This document shows, one piece after another, positions 55,652 through 64,000 of a DNA stretch of 64,000 nt (position 1 is its first letter; every line of letters starts with the position of its first letter). The notes beneath the pieces were generated by a model. The model did no database searches. It was given only the letters and a program-made list of their open reading frames with translations, and was not told where the DNA came from. The stretch lies in contig OW804094.1 of NCBI GenBank assembly GCA_942159475.1, forward strand, positions 21,743,067 through 21,807,066, given 5' to 3'. The position numbers and the translations under genes are program-made. This stretch comes from Sthenelais limicola. Taxonomy: Eukaryota; Annelida; Polychaeta; Phyllodocida; Sigalionidae.

Positions 55652-57962
55652 TTAGAAATCATTGTCCTCAGAGATAGTCGAATCGTTATCACTTGAAACA
55701 CCAGAGAGCTCTGTTGTGGACAGTCCAGAACTGCCGCTGTAAAATTGACCTTTGAATGGCGAGGTCTTCTCCGCTTGATTTCCCGTCTTTTCACCAACTA
55801 GATTTTCAATAGTTTTTCTCTTGCTCTGTTGCCAAGCAACCAGACTGGCCATGTGATCTCTGACGACACTGCGGCCTGCTTCACTAAGGTTCAGAAAACC
55901 ATCGACATAGTCATTGGACGCTGGGGAAATGAGCGTTTCTCTCAAATTTGTAAATCTATGATCTGAGAAGTGTGGGTTTTTTGAGTGTCCACTAGGCGGT
56001 GGCATTGTATTCGTTCTACCGTCTAATTGATCTTGCCCTTGACTTTGATCTCCACTTATGTTTACATTTTCTGTGCTTAAGATATCTGGGAACATGTGAT
56101 ATTGCTCTGTTTTCCTATTGGTTGGAACGCTCATGAAAGTAAGATCTCTTTTACAGGCCAGTCGTCCAATCGGTGCAGAGCGTGACGTCATGTTAACCAA
56201 ACCTGAGGGGAAAGCTGCCATCTTCCCCTCGCCTCCGTCATACCTGATGGATTTCCCCGCGCGTTGTGGTGACGTCATGAGGATGACGTCATCCTGCATT
56301 CTTTGATGACGTCGTGAAGGGAAGTGCGCCAGTTTGATGTGTGCCATAGCCAGGTGCTGAGGGATGAGTTGAGGTCGGTGAATGCCACTAGATGTCAGGT
56401 CGTGTTGTTTAATTGCTTGGCGCGTGAGAAATGTACGACGTCTCAGATCCAGCCGTTGCCTGGCACGAGCTTCTTCTTCTGCTATGTTGGAGAGCTTTAT
56501 CTGTGAATCAATATAACACAAAGAACACTAAGTAAATTCCAGTTATCACATGAGCTTTGGTGTGGACCTAAAGCGTATAGTCATAATCATGTACTACTTT
56601 CCAGGACAAGGCTTAGTTGAAATTGACATGTTTGATTTATTTTAAAGTATCAGTAATGAAATTAATCACCCAAGTCTTGACTTCAGATTTGATTGGAGTT
56701 TATTTTGAAAGTCTATCTTAAAGTCTGTCTTAAAGTCTTACACACATCTTAAAGTCTTACAACATAATACACCTTGATATTCTTTTGTAAATACATTGAC
56801 ATATGGTGCTTAGTTATAACCATAATTTACTCTGTATACCGGTAATTATATTAATCTTTCCCTCGGTTATATTATTATTTTGCACTGTTCATACGTTAGT
56901 AACAATAGATCAAGACAATTAAGTAGGACATTCACTGGCCTGTAGTTGTACCTGTATTTCAATGGATGTAATTACCCACATTTATAACATCAGGCAACAA
57001 GGAATTGATGATGTTATTGATTTTATTTGCTTAAATAAGAGAGAGTTCATGATGAAAGTGCTGTGTACATTAAACGGTTCAAAATGTTATCTTCACTAGG
57101 TTCCTTTGGTATTTAGCTGCATGTCTGTGTCTATAAACTACATTTCATTGGCATTTGGTGAAAACAACATTATGAAAACCAAAACATCAGCCATAATTAA
57201 ATAAAGGCATAACAAGAATCAAAATAACTTATCATTTTCAGTTTTGGTGTTAATTCCCAATCACAAATCATTATAGTACATTAATTAGTTAATGTCATGT
57301 ACTGTAACTGTGTTTATACAGATGTATTGTGTCATTACTAATAATCTTAGATAGTGTAGGCCTACTGTATTGTCAAAAGCAAAAGTATCTAAGGCTTAAT
57401 TTCTGCATTTGGTTTCCAAAAACATTTCCTATGTAAAAAGTACCTTAATGAAAACGTTTAAAGAGAAAACAATTAAAAAGAATTGTAATACGTGGGTCAG
57501 ATTTTCAGAAAATGTACAATTCAACTTCACCCATCCTCTCAAATAACCCAAATTTCAGACGAATAAAGTTCAAAATACAGTTCAACCTAGCCAAACAGAT
57601 TGATAGAATCAATGCTATGCCAAATATTCTCGAATTTGCCTATAGTATTGACCAAATTGCAGTCTAATTTAGCAGAATTTACTCAATGTGCACAGCTGCC
57701 AATTGTTCATTTTCTGAAAATCTGACCCATGTATAATTATATGGGTCCAAGCGATACTGGTGCTCTTTGTGCTTTGGGACTTTTTTTGAACCAGACTTTA
57801 GAGATGTATGAAATATACACACCTGGAGAAGGTTCTGTTGTGAGTTGTTGTCATGGAGAACCACACTTGGTAACGTTGATTTAGGTAGCACGCTGTAGTG
57901 TTTCTTTGTGGATGGTGAGCAATTTCCCCACATGGCCATGCTTCTTGTTATATAGGAGATAT
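55652..57962 (-). CDS. Unrecognised protein, at least two exons
   Basis: Exon 57823-57962 (acceptor GTTCAG, donor CAG|GTGTGT) joins in frame to 55652-56500 (acceptor TTCACAG). With the ATG at 57937-57939 the product is 321 residues. A 35-residue charged helix spans the junction (IKLSNIAEEEARARQRLDLR, then RRTFLTRQAIKQ). The remainder is Ser/Pro-rich and probably disordered, ending in an acidic tail. The exon may have more 5' neighbours, because the ATG lies 23 bases inside it. I recognise no family. The joined phase and the helix that continues across the junction are the main support. Confidence 0.55.
57493..57729 (+). mobile_element. MITE family A copy 9
   Basis: Complete with TGGGTCAGATTTTCAG and CTGAAAATCTGACCCA ends. 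It lies 93 bp from the donor of the exon at 57823. Confidence 0.87.
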
Positions 57963-58149
57963 CTGAACACCAAAGATCTTGATTTAACTTAGGATTCTTA
58001 TCATACACATACATGTGCGTTCTTTTAATAATCAACTTAAAGCTGCATTCTCAGTCAAAACATCGGTCAAAAACTAAGGGTTTTTTGATCCGTTCTGATC
58101 CAACCCATCCAAGAGTAATTTGACCAAGATCGTGTAGAATTTTAACTGG

Positions 58150-58560
58150 TTGTTTAAAATAAATAAATAAATAAATAAATAAAGATAGCCAAATTAATGG
58201 ATAAATAAATGGATAGGTACATAGATAGATATGTACATACATACATAAATAGATGGATAGGTGGGGAGATAGATAATATGAATGGAGGATAGAAAGATTT
58301 ATATAGACAACCAGGAAAACACTACACTATTTAGATAAAGATAGATAGATGGACATTGATAGGATTGGATTGATAGGATGGGAGGGTAGATGGAAAGATA
58401 GAGAGACAATCACGTAAAACGGATATGAGTTAAAGATATATAGATAGAAAGATAGATGGATTAATACGATGGGAGGATAGATACAAAGAAGGATAGACAG
58501 ACAGACCAACCAACGAACAGTCAGAAAGACAGATAGGTACAGAGATAGATAAACAAACAG
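58150..58560. repeat. (AAAT)n followed by degenerate (GATA)n
   Basis: 'aaataaataaataaataaat' is followed by long degenerate GATA/GGATA tracts to about 58560. The minus-strand ORFs here (Leu/Ile/Tyr repeats) are products of the repeat. Confidence 0.8.
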
Positions 58561-60690
58561 ACTCACCTTTAATGCAATATGACTTAAAGCTCTAGGTCTG
58601 TCATTCTATAGCTCTGTACAGGTGCCGCTAAGTAGGTCTAAACTGTCACATTTTATAGGTCAGCACCTCAAAATACAGACCATCAGGTGGTGCATGGATT
58701 ACCTGATATTGAGTCTGATCTTGATGTTATCCATTATTTATTCATTATTTTTATTTGGGTTTATTCAGATAAGCTTTGTAACTGTAGATGCTGTTTTACG
58801 TTTAGTCAGATATATGCAGAGAGAGCTATTTATTTTTTCAAAATGGGTTTACTAAATAGGTGCAGCACATCCAAGCTTTGTTTGGTTCTTCCAGTGTATA
58901 ACTTTAGTGTCCAACAAAGAATGTAAATCTATTAATGTTTGATATATTTTAGAGTTATATACATGTAATGTCTCTATTTTGAGACATCCTAGATTGGCTA
59001 CATGGTTAGATATAGTTAAACGTGGTGACTTTACAGATTTGAAAGGTTCACTGAATATAGATTTAAGAATAAGCATTTCTGGTAAACAGTTAGAAGCCTA
59101 TAAATTATACATCGAGAGCAAAATGACATCTATGAAACATATTATATCCATTTACTCTGTTAAAAACACTGTTTAAAAGGTATCAACTGAGGTTTTAATA
59201 GATTCATGTCAAGTGAGGACAGATAATATTTGAAAATATCATCTATAGATAACGAATGTATAAGCCTAGTTTAAATTAATACAATATATAAGAAATGGTT
59301 CATCTGAGACACATGTTATTCAAATTAAGTAGTACTACCTTACCCTATGGCCAAAATTGAGATTGAGTAGACGTATTGATATATTATCATTCACCTACCA
59401 CTTCCATATAACAATTTCAATAAAAGACTGACTTCACAATGTTCAAATATAATACAATACTATGAAAACTTATAGAATAACGAAGATAAGAACGTGATAA
59501 ATACCAAGTCTGCTTAGTTTGTAAGTAATCTCTATTTATCTCGCAAGGATGACTCATATAGTAGCATGGTGTCTGGGGTATCTCAGTAATTTGATAGATC
59601 ACCATTCAATTGGAACTTTGAGGAAGATCAATACATAGATCATATTTTCTCTGGGGGCCTTCAGGAGGCCTTAGTAGATACTCAAGATTTCTTTTTCATT
59701 CTTTTTTTTATTTCTTTAAAGGCCAACACATTTAATAATAATTCAATGGAAAAATACTATTTTTTTAAGCGTCGCCTATATAATTCTTTTGTAGAACATG
59801 CAACAAAAACACTACCCTGACTTTATATCCAGCTCTTTGTCAATTTTTCTTTTTAAATCTAACTTATAGTCACACATTATCAATAATATATGGTCCATTC
59901 CTAGGAAATGGGCCCAGCAGCCTGTAAACATTGTGTCAAAAAAATCCTTTCAAAGTTCTTCTTAGTTACGGAACCTAAAGCAGAGTAATGGAAAATTTCA
60001 AATCTAAATTTGCTACTAAATTGATTCTACATAAAATCAAAGACTGGGTTAGAATTTCCTATGTTTTTATGTTGGACATTATATTGGCACTAAATATTAG
60101 GTATTTTGGCAATAGTAAATTAGTTTGGGTTTGATTAGGCAATTTATTTGGAAAATACGGGCAATTCAACATGTGTTTGACAATTTTTATTAGAAGAACT
60201 CTCCTATTTTGATTCAGGAATTTCAAAATTAAAAACAGCTTCGTTTTTCAGTTCAGGCTTTTTAGACATTACCTTTTTTCATCTACCGCTGTTCTCTTCA
60301 TAAGCAAGAGATATAAGAAAAATACGACTCACCTTACCTTGAAAATCAAGTATTATTTCTGCCAGGTAATTAATGGCTGCATTATAATCCAGGGTGGAGA
60401 TATGTGCGATGTAAAAACATTGTAGGGCTATTCTCTGAAAAGTCTTGCATTTCAGGCATGGAAATGAGGAAAAATGTAATTTACATTACAGATAAGAGGT
60501 TTGTGGATTATATTTCCTGAAAGCACATATACTCCTCTATATAAACCTAAAATAAATAACATTCAGTGTCAATTATGAAGGAATCTAGGGCCGAAAACCT
60601 TCATTTTAAGCATTTAAATCAATAAATGGTCATTTAAAAAGTAGACATGTATATATTCATTTGGCAGTGGCCTTACTTGTACTAAATGGA
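58561..60690. other. A+T-rich stretch, nothing recognised
   Basis: Short ORFs at 58622-59176 have no splice signals and no recognised motif. They could be remnants of a retroelement but I cannot show it. Confidence 0.3.
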
Positions 60691-61100
60691 TTTCGATGAT
60701 TATACATCAGCAGAAAGCTGGCTTTATTGCGGTTTGTTTGGTATATCTTACAACTTTCTATCTAAAAATAGTTTTGCCTCTATTAAGCAAATATTGCGAT
60801 GTAAGAACCTGCAACGTAAAAACGTGTGACCTAAAATCGGGTGTTTTCCTACTCTATGAACAAAACATTTCTGTTCAGACCATTCAAAGGATCTGGATGA
60901 TTTTGTATCAGCAGAAAGCTGACTTTGTTGTGGTTTGTTTGGTAAATGTTACAAGTTTCTATCTTAAATTGTGATGCCTCTCTCAAGCAAATACGATGTC
61001 CGATGTAAAAACGTGCAACGTAAAAACGTACAATGTGCGACGTAAAAACAGGTGTTTTCCCCTTCTACACACAAGACATATCTGTACAGACCATTCATGA
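60691..61100. repeat. About 200-bp direct duplication (two units)
   Basis: 'cagcagaaagctg' begins near 60708 and again near 60909, and the following 170 bp agree with changes. Both units end in runs of 'gtaaaaacgt'. Confidence 0.7.
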
Positions 61101-61930
61101 TGCACTGACAACAAGAGCATCAATTGCCCAATGTATTCATAGTAACTATAAATGATTATTCACTTTAGGATGGAAAAGCACAACTAATCAATGTGGCAAC
61201 GTAAAAACTGGCATACTTGGCCATTTCCCTATTGAATATTTTTAAACAGGCATAACAGCCTTACTAACAGTCCTATTGAGACACATTAGGTATCAAATGT
61301 TAGAGATTGGTTTGATCTTATATTAAATGATTTTTATTCTTGTGTCATACAACAAGTTCATTAGCCTATATGTTATGTTGTTTGAGTTATCTTATTACTG
61401 CAAGCATTATATTTTAACCATGTTAATTGATATAATATAGGTATTTTGGCAAGTAAGAAACATGACTCGTTGGTGTCTCAGTTACTAATGAATGCTTTAT
61501 TCTAGCTACGCTGGTGGTCAGCATGCCCATGCATGCTGCTGAAGAATTCAGGGTCATTCTCCGATGAATATTTAGGGTCAGTAGTTAAGCAAGAAAGTGA
61601 ATCAACGCAACAAACAGAGATCTATGTCTCAAGCCGAATACCAAACCAGTTAAAAAGAGGCTGGCTGTAATCAACTCCTTTATTTTTATACACTAGCAGA
61701 TTACAACAATTACACAGGGCCTGGGCTGATTGGCGTATCCCGACTGGACCAATCAATTACCTGGATGGATAAGAGATCCAATCAGCTGCAGGTTAACAAT
61801 AGACATGAAAGATGAATACGAGGCCAGAGTGACCAGTGTCACACCTGACCAATACCTTTGCACCATGCCCAGGTCAGCTGGTTATCTTCCCTCCCCTCTC
61901 CCTCCTGCTCTTAATCAATACCCCCTCCCT
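61101..61930. other. Intergenic stretch, nothing recognised
   Basis: Contains a palindrome 'agcatgcccatgcatgct' near 61520. No exon that I can support; the ORF at 61730-62074 lacks support. Confidence 0.3.
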
Positions 61931-61933
61931 TTG

Positions 61934-62441
61934 CTGACCTGCTGGTCAGTCCCTTCCCCTCCCGTGATACTTGATCAAACCCAAGATAACAGTGACGTGG
62001 ACCACGGCTTGTACCTTGGACATTTAGAAGTGACCCATGAGTGTGTGGCGGGAAGAAGGGTAGCTGGCCTCTGAGTTGGTAGGGGGCATGGCAGATGTAT
62101 GTCTGAATGAGACTTCCCAAAATAAATCCTAAGACTTTGCAAAGTCTTAGCCAGGATTTTACATACGTCCCAATCTCATTTGGTTTGGAGAGCATTGAGT
62201 AACATTGCTTTGCTGACCTGCTGGTCAGTCCCTTCCCCTCCCTGCCACGTGATCAAACCCAAGATAACAGTGTCATGGACTGCGACTTGTACCTTGGACC
62301 TTTAGAAGTGATCCATGAGTGTGTGGTGGGAAGATGCGTAGCTGGCACCTGAGTCGGTAGGGGGCGTTGCAGAACTTGTATGTCTGAATGAGACTTCCCA
62401 AAATAAATCCCAAGACTTTGCAAAGTCTTAGCCAGGATTTT
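61934..62441. repeat. Tandem duplication with 279-bp period
   Basis: 'ctgacctgctggtcagtccc' starts at 61934 and again at 62213. The copies agree over about 230 bp, including 'gtcttagccaggatttta' at their ends. Each holds the small palindrome AAGACTTTGCAAAGTCTT. Confidence 0.85.
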
Positions 62442-64000
62442 ACCCTGCCACGCACCCTAACCATGCTACGGCTCTGACTGTGATGTACATGGTCTGACCC
62501 CCACCCCCACCACCACCCCCTCGGGCGTTACGTAATTTATGGTCAGCCCCTGAACAAGGAGTTGGAAAGATGAGGGAGTGAGAACGTAAATTAGGCGAAA
62601 AAAGCGATAATTTTGGGTATCAATGCCAGTTAAGGCCTAGTCAGCCCTGGATTGATACCAATACTAACTATAACCCTAACCCTAACCTTAAATTGGTGGT
62701 CCTAAGTCAGTGAACAGACATTGACAAATCAATGTGCAAAATGAGGCGCTGCTAGCCTGACTAGCCATCTTGGATTTGATTGAGAGATCGAGTTAACATT
62801 GTCCAAGAAAGTGTTTTTTGCTGCAGGCCCCTTCCCCGGGGGTAGGGCTAGGCTACTGGGGTTTGAAGTGGGTAGGTAGGCGTGGGCCATAGCATTTGAC
62901 TAAAAAAATCTATAGGCCTATGATGAAAATCTACATGTAGCCTAATATGGTGTGTGTGTGTGGGGGGGGGGGGTCTAATATATATATTATTATAATAGCC
63001 TATAGGTCCAAATGTATAGGCCCCTATTACTGTCCTGAAAGAGCTGGGTAGGCCTATACCTCAAAAAATAGAAATAAGAGGTAAATCTAATTCAGTCTAA
63101 GCAATATATACTTAATTTATTGTGTGAACAAGGGTACCTGTCCGAAGGTTCCAAAAAGTGTTTGTGGGTGGACAATTCTAAAATAAGACAAGCATTCAAA
63201 CATTGAGAGATGACAACCTTTGGAGGGACAACTTGACACAATCCAAGCCCTTGGGGTGTGGGGCCCACCTATATGGCCACAAAAAACAGAACTGTTTTCA
63301 ATGATTTTTTCCTTGGTCTTAATTGGTAGCCTACATTTAAAGTATTTTGGGGTTTAAAATTGATCTACGTTGGGATGTAAAGTGTTGAGTTATGTTTGCT
63401 TATTTTTTTGTGTTGGATGCTTCTAGGTACAAGAAAAAATATTTAAACAAAATCTGGTGACTACTATCGATCATCTTCATTTGTGCTCATTTGTGCATGT
63501 TCATCTAAAAAAATTAAATCCAAATTGATAATGATAAATGATAAAATAAATTGTTTGTTTGTTTGTTTGTTTAACTTTTATTCATCAATGATGCTTCAGC
63601 CGGACTCCTCCGTACAATTTTTGGAGATTTTCTTGCTGTACTGAATTACGAATTTTTTAATACAAGATAAATAAGAGAACAATCACCAATAAGTCAACGC
63701 CTTTAGAGGTGTCTCTTATTAATTCTGGTTTAGAAATAATTATTCAGGGTATTCATTTTTTGCTAGATGGTATAACAGGTGTGTATGTACAAGTATATAC
63801 AAATAACGCGCTTGTACTAAAATGTACTAATTATATAGGATGGTTTATACATATTATCAAATATATTATTAAATAATAAATAATATCTTGAATTGAATTG
63901 AATATCAATTACCATATTCACATTTAGTTACTGTTTTTCTTGGTTGACTTCTCGTCTGCTTACTCAAAAGATAATTTCAAAGATTGTCGTCCCTAAATTT
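62442..64000. other. Intergenic stretch with minor repeats
   Basis: Holds a short telomere-like (AACCCT)2-3 at about 62675, a (GT)n-G11 run at 62950-62972 and a (GTTT)n at 63551. No exon that I can support. Confidence 0.35.

Noticed and set aside
58622..59176. ORFs of 65-79 codons in A+T-rich sequence
   Set aside because: No recognisable motif, no splice signals. Could be a decayed retroelement but not supportable.
62675..62695. Telomeric repeat
   Set aside because: Only two to three AACCCT units inside ordinary sequence, too few to call.

Overview
This is a 64 kb, A+T-rich stretch of an animal nuclear genome. Genes have short exons with GT-AG introns, AATAAA poly(A) signals and no operons, and the introns are full of MITE-like repeats. 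The recognisable host genes (a filamin-type CH/filamin-repeat gene, PSMB4, BNIP1/SEC20 and a MIF/D-dopachrome tautomerase gene) are bilaterian. The repeat types (many short inverted-repeat elements, one with a 'TTTTCGCGCA' core) suggest a marine invertebrate, but I cannot fix the phylum from the sequence.

Layout. 1-3190: repeats only (MITEs, a foldback, an old interspersed repeat). 3191-17272: a 14.08 kb Ty3/gypsy-like endogenous retrovirus. Its two 252-bp LTRs read as identical, it has a CTTG target duplication, and gag, pol, env and a fourth ORF are all open. 18815-30229 (+): six exons of a filamin-type gene with one CH domain, a filamin repeat split by an acidic insert, a long disordered region and a terminal filamin repeat. 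32002-39507 (-): PSMB4, six exons. 39750-42817 (+): BNIP1/SEC20, six exons, head-to-head with PSMB4 over 242 bp. 44371-47264 (-): an unrecognised 209-aa gene, three exons. 48857-52191 (-): a MIF/DDT-family gene, three exons, with a deleted LTR element in one intron. 55652-57962 (-): two exons of an unrecognised protein. 58-64 kb: GATA-type repeats, tandem duplications and no gene I can support.

The retroelement is the most interesting system here. Gag and Pol overlap at a textbook -1 frameshift signal (A AAA AAC, then a hairpin). Env is a baculovirus-F/errantivirus-type fusion glycoprotein with a furin site. It carries an extra C-terminal module: second membrane segment, cysteine cluster and a globular tail. 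The small fourth ORF is a stand-alone homologue of exactly that module. Between pol and env lie a perfect internal TATA box and a cluster of perfect hairpins, several with three-base loops. Both env and ORF4 sit just behind splice-acceptor-like sequences. A diverged second copy of the host repeat at 54.4-54.8 kb gives an approximate empty site for the insertion.

At least nine copies of one TA-flanked MITE (TGGGTCAGATTTTCAG...CTGAAAATCTGACCCA) are scattered through the window, several within 100 bp of exon edges.
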